DNA of 7,574 nt, from assembly GCA_030670605.1 (NCBI GenBank), contig DAOVBK010000065.1, forward strand, positions 1-7,574, in the 5' to 3' direction. This document shows, piece by piece, positions 1-6,037 of the stretch. Positions within the stretch are counted from its first letter, which is position 1; each line of letters starts with the position of its first letter. The notes beneath the pieces are model-generated. The model was not told where the DNA came from. It worked only from the letters and a program-made list of their open reading frames with translations, and did no database searches. This stretch comes from Candidatus Stahliibacteriota bacterium (GTDB lineage Bacteria > Hydrothermota > Tepidihabitantia > SM23-42). Position numbers and translations under genes: made by a program.

Positions 1-164
1 TACGAGACACAGGCGTGGTCGCTCCGCTCCTTCCGCCACAAAAAGAGGCGGACAGGCGCAATGACCCCGTACATCTGCGATCTACGGGGCAGGCACTAGG
101 AACTTCTCGACTCGCTGACACTCGCTCGAAGAGTAAAACACTTGCTGTTCGAGCTTATCGAGAG
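1..164. other. Gene-free, hairpin-rich stretch downstream of mtnN
   Basis: I see no credible gene here; the open frames have no recognisable protein content. The stretch has three separate inverted repeats. TCCGCC at 32-37 pairs with GGCGGA at 47-52. CCCCGTA at 65-71 pairs with TACGGGG at 83-89. GCTCGAA at 124-130 pairs with TTCGAGC at 148-154. The heptamer ACTCGCT also occurs twice, around 110-116 and 119-125. On the minus strand this is the 3' flank of mtnN, so the hairpins would lie in the trailer of that transcript. Only the loop of the 32-52 hairpin carries a T-run on that strand, and no stem is followed by one, so a standard intrinsic terminator cannot be called. A dispersed intergenic repeat is possible. 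Confidence 0.5.
124..154 (-). repeat. Inverted repeat just after the mtnN stop
   Basis: GCTCGAA (124-130) and TTCGAGC (148-154) form a 7-bp stem around a 17-nt loop. It starts 11 nt past the mtnN stop codon in the direction of transcription. It could stabilise or end the transcript, but no U-tract follows on the minus strand, so terminator function is only a guess. Confidence 0.4.
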
Positions 165-935
165 TTATTCTTTCATTATCTTCAGCATTTCCCGGACGAT
201 GAGGTTGGAGGTTTGGGCGGCGTATTCGGCGAAGAGTTCGAATTCTACATCTGCTTTTTCATTTGCCAGGTCGCTTAATGAGCGGATAATGACAAACGGA
301 ATATTATTCACGGCGCACACCTGCGCGACTGCAGCGCCTTCCATTTCGACACATGCCGCATGGAATATTGCTTCAATCCACTTCCTCTTTTCTTCGCTGC
401 TGATGAACTGGTCACCAGTCGCAATAGTACCGACAGTAGCCTGTGGATAGTGGCCTGTTTCTTTACAAATTTTCTTGGGCACTTCTTCAAACTCGACGCT
501 CCCAGCTGCTTTCACCGCAATGGCGACAAGCGAACTATCAGCAGCAAAACCCATCGTATCCCAAGGCACAAAGGTATCAAGCACGATCTGTCCGTAATCG
601 TGATGCACCACTTTCTTGGATATAACGATATCACCAATATCGAGCAACGGATCAATGCCGCCGGCAACGCCGGTGAAGATAATTGCAGCAACATCGTATT
701 TATGGATCAATAGCTGTGCAGTGATCGCAGCATTCACCTTACCAATGCCGGCCTTTACACAGACGCACGGTATCTCATTGATTGTCCCGATGTCGAAAAT
801 CCTGCTGTTTATGGTATCGGTTGCTTCAACCTGCATGTCTTGTTTGATCAGTGCGAGTTCAATATCCATGGCACTGATAATACCGAGTTTTTGTCCTGGC
901 TGTAAAGCAATAAGAAAAAGCAGTGCATACATCAT
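165..935 (-). CDS. mtnN: 5'-methylthioadenosine/S-adenosylhomocysteine nucleosidase
   Basis: This enzyme hydrolyses the glycosidic bond of methylthioadenosine and S-adenosylhomocysteine, releasing adenine; it belongs to methionine salvage and the activated methyl cycle. The 256-residue protein shows the PNP/UDP-phosphorylase fold signatures of the family. GIISAMDIE near the N terminus carries Glu26 (equivalent to Glu12 of E. coli MTAN). GIGKVNAA and TGVAGG follow. VEMEG carries Glu199 (Glu174 equivalent), and the RSLSDLAN segment carries the catalytic Asp222 (Asp197 equivalent). The start was set by the Shine-Dalgarno AGGGAGG (946-940). ATG at 935 overlaps the upstream TGA as ATGA, and the adjacent ATG at 932 is equally possible. 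Frames opening further upstream lie inside yfcE. Oddly, about 15 mostly hydrophobic residues (MMYALLFLIALQPGQ) precede the point where E. coli MTAN begins. Futalosine hydrolase is a relative, but the full catalytic set favours MTAN. Confidence 0.88.
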   Translation of the reverse strand: MMYALLFLIALQPGQKLGIISAMDIELALIKQDMQVEATDTINSRIFDIGTINEIPCVCVKAGIGKVNAAITAQLLIHKYDVAAIIFTGVAGGIDPLLDIGDIVISKKVVHHDYGQIVLDTFVPWDTMGFAADSSLVAIAVKAAGSVEFEEVPKKICKETGHYPQATVGTIATGDQFISSEEKRKWIEAIFHAACVEMEGAAVAQVCAVNNIPFVIIRSLSDLANEKADVEFELFAEYAAQTSNLIVREMLKIMKE

Positions 936-1468
936 TCTCCCTCCCTGACAAATGTTTCTTCTTTGTACACATCTTTTGTTTTCAAGGCAAAAAGTCGAAC
1001 AATCATAGTATCTTTTTTCACATGCACAAAACCACATGTCGGTGGAAATCCCTTTTTGTCGTCATTTTTGAGATGTCCGGGATTAACGAAAATAATGCCG
1101 TGCTCGTGCGTAATGTCAGGAATGTGCGTATGCCCATAGAACACCGCATCGACTTTCTTTTTTTCGATCATTTCCTCTGGCTTCAGATCGTCGGGCAAAT
1201 CATTGTCATGTGATGAAACCGTATGGCTGAACAGTATACGCCAACCATCGAACTTCGCAATCATCCGGTTGGGAATTGAGGCATCCTGGTATGCCTCACT
1301 GAACACACCAGGCACACGGAGTACATTGTTCTCTCCGATTTCATCGATATCTGTATAGTCATCACCAAGATGGACAATAATATCTGCACCTTTTGTTTTC
1401 AAGAATGCAACCGCGTCATTCAGATTTGCTATATGCTTATGGGTATCGCTCACAAGACCGATTTTCAT
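932..1468 (-). CDS. YfcE/MJ0936-like metallophosphoesterase, divergent
   Basis: This 178-residue protein is a small calcineurin-like phosphoesterase of the YfcE type, typically a two-metal phosphodiesterase acting on simple or cyclic phosphodiesters. Visible metal-site motifs are SDTH (Asp8, His10), HLGDD (Asp36), FSHT (His82) and YGHTHIP (His113, His115), followed by NPGH at 129-132. The usual GNCD/GNHD motif, whose Asn is a metal ligand and whose polar residue helps catalysis, should fall near residues 54-58 but reads GVFSE here. The start is well supported: ATG at 1468 has GGAGGT at 1480-1475 with a 6-nt spacer. The gene lies 23 bp after DUF401 and overlaps mtnN by the ATGA junction, so the three are almost certainly co-transcribed and translationally coupled. 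The substrate cannot be read from the sequence. Confidence 0.82.
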   Translation of the reverse strand: MKIGLVSDTHKHIANLNDAVAFLKTKGADIIVHLGDDYTDIDEIGENNVLRVPGVFSEAYQDASIPNRMIAKFDGWRILFSHTVSSHDNDLPDDLKPEEMIEKKKVDAVFYGHTHIPDITHEHGIIFVNPGHLKNDDKKGFPPTCGFVHVKKDTMIVRLFALKTKDVYKEETFVREGE

Positions 1469-1491
1469 GATGAGACCTCCACAGAAAAAGG

Positions 1492-2673
1492 TTAGCTTGA
1501 AATGAAAAAAGAAATCAACAGTGTCGCCAGAAAAACGATGAATGTTGGCACTATCAAAAGTTTAAAGAATTTCCTGAGTGGAACATCAAAATATTCAAGC
1601 GAGACCGCGACACAAGGATGTACGGGCGAAATAACGTAACCGAAAAATATACTCGTATAGATGATGGCAAATGCCAGTCCAGATAGCGGACTGACGGTCA
1701 AATACACCGGAAGAATGATCGAAGCGGGCAGCAAAACCCTCCCGGTCGCAAAACCGAGAATGAATCCGGCAACAACACAGAGTGTTGCAGGAGCAAGCGG
1801 TATTGAAGCGATCAAATCAGCCACATTAGATGCCTGAAAAATATAAAGAAAGACAAACATACTTAAAATAATGAGCGTGAAATTCCACGGTTTCATTTGC
1901 CGCGCAATATGTATAAGATTGAGCTTTTTCGTGCTCAAAAACCATGAAAGGATAAATGCGACACAGACACCGAGAATCGTGGCGATTTCCTGAACCGGCA
2001 AATCAACGATTTTCTTGAGTGTGAAATCAATGAATGGCGCAGACAGGATAATACCGAGCGGCATGAGCAGTTTTCCAGGCGAGAACGTACCTGCATACAC
2101 CACTGTACCGTGCACCCTCCGTACAAAAAACAGATACCCTACGAAAAGAGCAAATCCAAAGGTCGGGAGCAGATAGAGTACCGCCATGTAAACATTCAAA
2201 TCAGCGATCTTTGCCGAGGCAATGAGTGCCGAGCTCAATGGATAGATCATGACAAACAGATGACGGAACCAGTCGTTAATGGCGACCTTGAGGTCGTTCG
2301 GTACGCCTTTCCCGGCTTTTTCCAGAATCGGTGCGGACAGCAACGCACCGCCTGGCATGGGCAGTAATCCCATAATCGCAGGAGACAGAGCCATGATGCC
2401 TTTCCTGCCAATGCGCATATTATTCACGAGGTCGTCCATCTGCCCGCTCTGCTTCATGGTTCCGCCGATCATCGGAATGACACCCATGGCAAGAGCGAGC
2501 AGTATGATGGATATGTCAGTGAGTGTGAATATGATTCTGTCGACTATTGTCAAAACCGGCAGCGTGAAAATACCGAGCACAATGGCACCACAGAACAGTG
2601 CAAGGGGAAGATTCTTACGGGCAACGATGAGTATGACCGCGATGGAGATTACAAAACCGAACCAGGATAACAT
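1492..2673 (-). CDS. DUF401 family integral membrane protein (putative transporter)
   Basis: The 393-residue protein is almost entirely hydrophobic, with roughly ten membrane segments, and matches the DUF401 family (COG1906-like). Signatures are GLLPMPGGALLSAP at 103-116, FATGRVLLPASIILP at 308-322 and the C-terminal GYVISPVHPCVAV stretch at 345-357 leading into LEYF. The conserved MPGG and SPVHP loops, one per half, resemble the re-entrant loops of ion-transporter-type carriers, so a secondary transporter is likely; the substrate is unknown. ATG at 2673 was chosen because GAGGG lies 5 nt upstream and the membrane domain begins there. The frame stays open to 2736, but that extension only translates the period-7 repeat. 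It heads the yfcE-mtnN operon. I could not find a convincing promoter in the 191-bp gap after asd, so read-through from asd is possible. Confidence 0.82.
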   Translation of the reverse strand: MLSWFGFVISIAVILIVARKNLPLALFCGAIVLGIFTLPVLTIVDRIIFTLTDISIILLALAMGVIPMIGGTMKQSGQMDDLVNNMRIGRKGIMALSPAIMGLLPMPGGALLSAPILEKAGKGVPNDLKVAINDWFRHLFVMIYPLSSALIASAKIADLNVYMAVLYLLPTFGFALFVGYLFFVRRVHGTVVYAGTFSPGKLLMPLGIILSAPFIDFTLKKIVDLPVQEIATILGVCVAFILSWFLSTKKLNLIHIARQMKPWNFTLIILSMFVFLYIFQASNVADLIASIPLAPATLCVVAGFILGFATGRVLLPASIILPVYLTVSPLSGLAFAIIYTSIFFGYVISPVHPCVAVSLEYFDVPLRKFFKLLIVPTFIVFLATLLISFFISS

Positions 2674-2679
2674 AAAACC

Positions 2680-2692
2680 CTCGCTACACTCG
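2680..2692. repeat. CTCGCT-ACACTCG motif, copy 2
   Basis: The 13-mer CTCGCTACACTCG here matches CTCGCTGACACTCG at 111-124 apart from one inserted G. Here it lies between CCC and GGGG, within the DUF401 ribosome-binding region. Both copies are beside intergenic repeats, which suggests a dispersed intergenic element, although two short copies could also be chance. Confidence 0.35.
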
Positions 2693-2693
2693 G

Positions 2694-2749
2694 GGAAACT
2701 CCAAATCCCAAACCCCAAGTCCCAAACAATATTCAATTCCCAATTTCAA
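2694..2749 (-). repeat. Degenerate period-7 tract (TTTGGGA type)
   Basis: On the minus strand about eight consecutive 7-nt units can be read: TTGAAAT, TGGGAAT, TGAATAT, TGTTTGG, GACTTGG, GGTTTGG, GATTTGG, AGTTTCC. The phase is kept throughout although the units diverge. Three units equal 21 nt, so translation gives a period-7 peptide (WDLGFGIW-like), which explains the false upstream extension of the DUF401 frame. It lies directly upstream of DUF401. Confidence 0.6.
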
Positions 2750-2811
2750 ACACACATAAAAAAAGTTAACTGATTTGTTTTGGATTTTGTGTTGATACAT
2801 TTGAGATTCCT

Positions 2812-2846
2812 TAGAACTTAGGGTTTAGAGTTTAGAGCTTTGAGTT
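2812..2846 (+). repeat. Degenerate period-7 tract (TAGAGTT type)
   Basis: Five in-phase heptamers are read on the plus strand: TAGAACT, TAGGGTT, TAGAGTT, TAGAGCT, TTGAGTT. The tract abuts and slightly overlaps the left arm of the 17-bp inverted repeat at the end of asd. With the minus-strand tract at 2694-2749 it makes an inverted arrangement, with the T/G-rich strands facing outward around about 60 bp of AT-rich sequence. Confidence 0.6.
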
Positions 2847-2877
2847 GTTATAGGCACTCTGTGCCTATAACAACTCA
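2841..2877. repeat. Perfect 17-bp inverted repeat spanning the asd stop codon
   Basis: The arm TGAGTTGTTATAGGCAC (2841-2857) is an exact reverse complement of 2861-2877, with a 3-nt TCT loop. Three more pairs (AGC 2836-2838 with GCT 2878-2880) can form past a 2-nt bulge. The right arm contains the last four codons and the TAG stop of asd. It is a very stable hairpin, but on the minus strand it is followed by AAGCTCTAAAC and not a U-run. It therefore looks more like an mRNA 3'-end stabiliser, a factor-dependent terminator, or an inverted duplication of the gene's tail. Confidence 0.85.
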
Positions 2878-3854
2878 GCTATCTGCACGGCGTTGAGTGC
2901 GGCGCCCTTACGCACATTATCAGCGACAATCCACATTGCAAGACCGTTTTCAAAAATCATATCCTTTCGAATCCTTCCGACATAAACGTCATCCTTACCG
3001 GCGACATAGACAGGAAGTGGATACGTGTGTTCCTTTTTGAAAAGCACAACACCAGGTGCTTCCTGCAGAATCTTTCTTGCTTGCTGTGGCGAAAGCGGCG
3101 ATGCAAACTCAACCGACACTGCTTCACTGTGTCCAACACAGACAGGAACACGAACACAGGTAGCAGTCACCTGTATTGAATCATCATCAAAAATCTTCCT
3201 CGTCTCATTGACCATCTTCATCTCTTCTGAGGTGTAACCCTCATCACTAAAATCGCCAATCTGTGGTATGACGCTATTCCCGATAGGATGCAGAAACGCT
3301 TTTTTGTCCGCCAGATTAATACTTTCATCCATGATGAGGCACTCAAGCTCATACTTCAACTCATCAAGCGCATCTTTGCCCTGTCCGGTAACTGATTGAT
3401 AGGTCGCAACGAATATTCTCTTGATTTTCGACTGTCTATGAAGCGGATACAGCACAACAAGCATCTGGATTGTCGAGCAGTTCGGGTTGGCAATGATGCC
3501 CTTATGTTCTTTCACCTTCTCCGGATTGACCTCTGGAACAACGAGCGGTACATCGTCAGCCATGCGGAAGGCGTTCGAATTGTCTATGACAACTGCGGAG
3601 TCTCGAAACTTCGGCACTATGTCTCGTGCGAGTGGCGCGTCAAGGCAACTGAAAACAATATCAACCTTGCCGATAAACGACTCAGAATCTGAAAGTACTT
3701 CAACATCGGTATCTTTGAATTGAACTGTTTTACCTTCACTCTGTTCTGACGCAAAAGCGAAAAGTTCCTTTGTCGGAAAGTTGCGCTGTTCAAGTACTTT
3801 TATGACTTCCTCACCAACTAATCCGGTCGCACCCAATACCGCAATCTTCTTCAT
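2865..3854 (-). CDS. asd: Aspartate-semialdehyde dehydrogenase
   Basis: Asd reduces aspartyl-4-phosphate to aspartate-4-semialdehyde with NADPH, the branch point toward lysine/diaminopimelate, threonine and methionine. The 329-residue length is typical of the family. The N-terminal Rossmann motif is GATGLVGEEV (8-17). FSCLD follows at 68-72, and phosphate/substrate-binding NAFRM contains Arg97. The nucleophile is Cys126 in NPNCST. YQSVTGQGKDALDEL (152-166), HPIGNSVIPQIGDF (189-202) and RVPVCVGHSEAV (235-246, with Arg235 and His242) complete the active site. All expected catalytic residues are present. The ATG at 3854 starts exactly at the Rossmann strand. No Shine-Dalgarno site precedes it; instead a TATAAT box ends 6 nt before the ATG, so the mRNA is probably leaderless. 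The gene follows capA by 47 bp but has its own promoter. Confidence 0.95.
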   Translation of the reverse strand: MKKIAVLGATGLVGEEVIKVLEQRNFPTKELFAFASEQSEGKTVQFKDTDVEVLSDSESFIGKVDIVFSCLDAPLARDIVPKFRDSAVVIDNSNAFRMADDVPLVVPEVNPEKVKEHKGIIANPNCSTIQMLVVLYPLHRQSKIKRIFVATYQSVTGQGKDALDELKYELECLIMDESINLADKKAFLHPIGNSVIPQIGDFSDEGYTSEEMKMVNETRKIFDDDSIQVTATCVRVPVCVGHSEAVSVEFASPLSPQQARKILQEAPGVVLFKKEHTYPLPVYVAGKDDVYVGRIRKDMIFENGLAMWIVADNVRKGAALNAVQIAELL

Positions 3855-3860
3855 CGCCCA

Positions 3861-3888
3861 ATTATAGGGCTATTCTTTGGCAAGTCAA
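3861..3888 (-). promoter_or_regulatory. asd promoter, predicted leaderless
   Basis: On the minus strand TTGACT (3888-3883), a 16-nt spacer and a perfect TATAAT (3866-3861) form a strong sigma70-type promoter. The asd ATG begins 7 nt downstream of the last -10 base, where transcription would normally start. It lies between the capA stop and the asd start. Confidence 0.8.
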
Positions 3889-3901
3889 TGTTCTCAGGAT
3901 T

Positions 3902-4900
3902 CTAATGTAGTTCTATATATCGCAGTGCTCTCTCGATGCGTCGTATTGTACCCTGTTCGGTTGTGAACAAGGACGTTTCCGGGAAATCCTCCACGGTGAG
4001 TCTATGCATTAGTGTAGCAGCACGATGCAATGAATCGAGCTCCAGCGGTTGACGCGGTTTCTGGATTGCAGACACGATCTGGCCATGTACAAATGCACCG
4101 AACGAATCAAACGTAATCTTCAGAATGGGCGCATACCCCCGTTCATCACTGACATTGAATCCCCACGTGTAGAAATTACCGAGGCTGTAGGCGATCAGAC
4201 GCCTGTTGTACAGTTCCAGTGCCCGCGGCACATGTGGACCGTGTCCCCACACGAAATCAGCTCCGCTGTCAATCACTGCATGGGCAAAGGCAACCACATT
4301 CCCACGCGGTGCACCTAAGTAATACTCAAACGTGTCACGCGTATGAAGATATGAAAGCCCCTCGCCACCACCATGAAAACTAACAATAACAAGATCATTG
4401 GTTCGCGCTTCTCTGGCAACGAGTTCCTGTGCTGCTTGAATATCAAATAACGAAACCGTATTCGGTGACGTCGAAAAACAGACGACCACAATGCTCGTAC
4501 TATCGATTTCAAGATGACCAATTCGCCCGTATGGTCCTCCGTACTCAATGCCAACTTCTTCGAGTGCTTCCATTGTCGAGGTAATGCCGTCATACCCGAA
4601 GTCATTCATGTGATTATTCGCCAGATTCAAGAAGTCAAACCCAGCGTCTGCCACGTTGTTGGCGAACTGTGGCGGTGTCCTGAATGCATAGCAGCGTCCT
4701 TTTTTCACCTTTTTCGTACTGACACCTCCCGTGAGCAGTATCCCTTCAAGATTACCCATAGCCAGGTCTGCATCCCCGAGCACAGAACGCACATGTGTGA
4801 ACAAATCCTCGCCATTGTCTGAAGGCAGGTCATAATCTGGATAGGTAGTACCCATCATTATGTCGCCAACCGCGATGATAGTCAGCGAATCTGAGTACAA
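3902..4900 (-). CDS. CapA-family (PGA_cap) metallophosphatase-like protein, probably exported
   Basis: The protein belongs to the CapA/PgsA family, whose fold is that of calcineurin-like phosphoesterases; characterised members take part in poly-gamma-glutamate synthesis or export. Motifs, numbered from the TTG at 4900: AVGDIMMG (Asp13), GNLEG (Asn50, Glu52), FRTPP, NLANNHMNDFG (Asn96, His97), SFHGGGEG (His176), WGHGPHVPRALE (His220, His223) and AYSLGNF. The FHGGGEG form, replacing HWGxEY, fits a CapA subset found beyond capsule loci. No capsule genes are nearby, so a polyglutamate role is not supported. TTG at 4900 is the only standard start available, yet the frame stays open to the TAG at 4960-4958 and encodes IIIRIFFLLSIITTLYS, a good signal peptide. 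Initiation may therefore use ATC or ATT at 4942-4934, just after the M23 stop at 4949-4947. No Shine-Dalgarno site is visible at either place. Confidence 0.85.
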   Translation of the reverse strand: MYSDSLTIIAVGDIMMGTTYPDYDLPSDNGEDLFTHVRSVLGDADLAMGNLEGILLTGGVSTKKVKKGRCYAFRTPPQFANNVADAGFDFLNLANNHMNDFGYDGITSTMEALEEVGIEYGGPYGRIGHLEIDSTSIVVVCFSTSPNTVSLFDIQAAQELVAREARTNDLVIVSFHGGGEGLSYLHTRDTFEYYLGAPRGNVVAFAHAVIDSGADFVWGHGPHVPRALELYNRRLIAYSLGNFYTWGFNVSDERGYAPILKITFDSFGAFVHGQIVSAIQKPRQPLELDSLHRAATLMHRLTVEDFPETSLFTTEQGTIRRIERALRYIELH

Positions 4901-4946
4901 TGTAGTAATGATAGAGAGGAGAAAGAAAATACGAATAATGATGAAT

Positions 4947-5867
4947 TTAGTTAAAGACTACATCTGATACATCAATGTACGGTCGTGGATTAACCTTTAC
5001 ACCAGAAACGTGCACCTCGTAGTGCAGGTGCGGTGCGATTGACCTGCCTGTGTTGCCGACGGTTGCAATCACCTGCCCGCGTTTAACCACATCGCCTTTT
5101 TTCACAAGAATTCTCTGACAGTGTCCGTACCGTGTCTTATATCCAAAACCATGGTTGATCTCCACGGTGAGTCCATACCCGCCGTGCCATGATGCCGAAG
5201 ACACCACACCATCAGCGGTCACATGAATATTGGCGCCCCGCGGCGCACCGATATCGACACCCCAGTGCATCTTTATCTTTTTCGTTATTGGATCCACACG
5301 GTAACCAAATCCAGAGCCGAGCGGCCTTCCTGGCACCGGATGCACTGAAGGAACGTGAGCCCACAGGTATATTTTGTTTTCAATCTTGTCGTTAAGCTCA
5401 CGAAGGCTCAGCTTCCTGAGATACGACTTGTTCTTGAGAATGTCAATTGACGCATATATGTCATTGAGCATGGCATTCGCCTGGCGTGAAAGATTGCTTT
5501 GTGGTTTCTTAATGTCAGGGCCACCGATACCCATTAACCATATGTCCGGATGGATACACTCTATTCCCCAGAACGTACGCTGGCGATTATCCTGTGCTAT
5601 GTATTCATCAAAATCACTGTGAAAACAGTGAAGCGCTGTCCGCAGAGAGTCGAGCTTCTCCAGAAGGATTGCATTATCGTGTGCGTTCGTCCGTATATCG
5701 TACTCTGCAAAGAGCACCCGCGCGTTGTATACAGAAAGTGCAATGGTGATGCTCAGTATGCTCGCACCGATGATCGATAGCACCTTTAACAAACGTGCAG
5801 AAAGGCTAATTCTGTGCATAGTATTACGCTTTCTGGAGATGAAGAGGAAGGAGGTATAGTTTTTCAT
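4947..5867 (-). CDS. Membrane-anchored M23 family metallopeptidase
   Basis: This is a LytM/M23-type zinc endopeptidase, expected to cleave peptide cross-links in peptidoglycan outside the cytoplasmic membrane. The 306-residue protein has a basic N terminus and one membrane segment at about 28-48. A helical, probably coiled-coil region follows (about 60-95), then a linker with WGIECIHPDIW and GIGGPD, a second helical part (125-168) and the C-terminal M23 domain (about 180-300). Zinc and catalytic residues are present: His201 and Asp205 in HWGVDIG, His249 in YGHC, and His280/His282 in HLH. It should therefore be active, unlike the degenerate EnvC/NlpD-type activators. ATG at 5867 was preferred over the internal ATG at 5819 because a consensus promoter ends 10 nt upstream of it, while neither start has a Shine-Dalgarno site. 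It is divergent from uppS and leads into capA. Confidence 0.9.
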   Translation of the reverse strand: MKNYTSFLFISRKRNTMHRISLSARLLKVLSIIGASILSITIALSVYNARVLFAEYDIRTNAHDNAILLEKLDSLRTALHCFHSDFDEYIAQDNRQRTFWGIECIHPDIWLMGIGGPDIKKPQSNLSRQANAMLNDIYASIDILKNKSYLRKLSLRELNDKIENKIYLWAHVPSVHPVPGRPLGSGFGYRVDPITKKIKMHWGVDIGAPRGANIHVTADGVVSSASWHGGYGLTVEINHGFGYKTRYGHCQRILVKKGDVVKRGQVIATVGNTGRSIAPHLHYEVHVSGVKVNPRPYIDVSDVVFN

Positions 5868-5877
5868 TTTTCACGAT

Positions 5878-5905
5878 ATTATATCCACAATTCCTAACTT
5901 GTCAA
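5878..5905 (-). promoter_or_regulatory. Promoter of the M23 peptidase-capA unit
   Basis: On the minus strand a perfect TTGACA (5905-5900), 16-nt spacer and perfect TATAAT (5883-5878). The ATG at 5867 begins 11 nt past the -10 box, so the predicted 5' leader is only about 4 nt. Confidence 0.8.
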
Positions 5906-6004
5906 GTGTTTTATACTTAAGTCTGCAAAAGGGCTATAAATTCGCTGATTTCGTGGCACTTTTTGCAGAAATGCGACTCACACTGCGCGCCTAGCCGCGC
6001 CTTG
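5906..6004. promoter_or_regulatory. Region between divergent promoters with overlapping inverted repeats
   Basis: This is the 99-bp core between the -35 boxes of the M23 and uppS promoters. TCTGCAAAA (5922-5930) is matched by TTTTGCAGA (5961-5969). A second, overlapping repeat pairs TCGC/ATTTC (5942-5945, 5948-5952) with GAAAT/GCGA (5968-5972, 5973-5976) past a 2-nt bulge. Neither promoter would transcribe this DNA, so the symmetry suits a DNA-binding site more than an RNA structure. No known operator was recognised and no gene is seen. Confidence 0.4.
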
Positions 6005-6032
6005 TTGACAATAGAGTGTTTCACGGTATAAT
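6005..6032 (+). promoter_or_regulatory. uppS-cdsA promoter, predicted leaderless
   Basis: Perfect TTGACA (6005-6010), 16-nt spacer and perfect TATAAT (6027-6032). The uppS ATG begins at 6038, 6 nt past the -10 box, which is where the first transcribed base is expected, so the message should have no 5' leader. Confidence 0.85.
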
Positions 6033-6037
6033 ACCAA

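Noticed and set aside
15..278. 87-codon plus-strand open frame at the left edge
   Set aside because: It runs through the hairpin-rich gap and into the antisense of mtnN, with no recognisable protein motif.
165..935. Futalosine hydrolase in place of MTA/SAH nucleosidase
   Set aside because: The catalytic Glu, VEMEG and SD motifs and the length fit MTAN better, and no menaquinone genes are nearby.
2674..2736. Upstream in-frame extension of the DUF401 gene (MNIVWDLGFGIW...)
   Set aside because: It translates the period-7 repeat; the ATG at 2673 has a Shine-Dalgarno site and begins the membrane domain.
2841..2877. Standard intrinsic terminator for asd
   Set aside because: The stem is strong but no U-tract follows it on the minus strand, and it includes the stop codon itself.
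3902..4900. Poly-gamma-glutamate capsule locus
   Set aside because: Only a CapA-family protein is present, without CapB/CapC-like genes, and its FHGGGEG form is found in CapA relatives outside capsule operons.
4947..4960. Programmed -1 frameshift fusing the M23 peptidase to CapA
   Set aside because: The capA frame is -1 relative to M23 and overlaps it briefly, but the overlap has no X-XXY-YYZ slippery heptamer, and the M23 domain ends naturally.
5954..5967. Sigma54-like promoter (TGGCAC followed by TTGCA)
   Set aside because: GG and GC are separated by 8 nt where sigma54 promoters need 10, and no gene starts at a fitting distance; uppS has a perfect sigma70 promoter instead.
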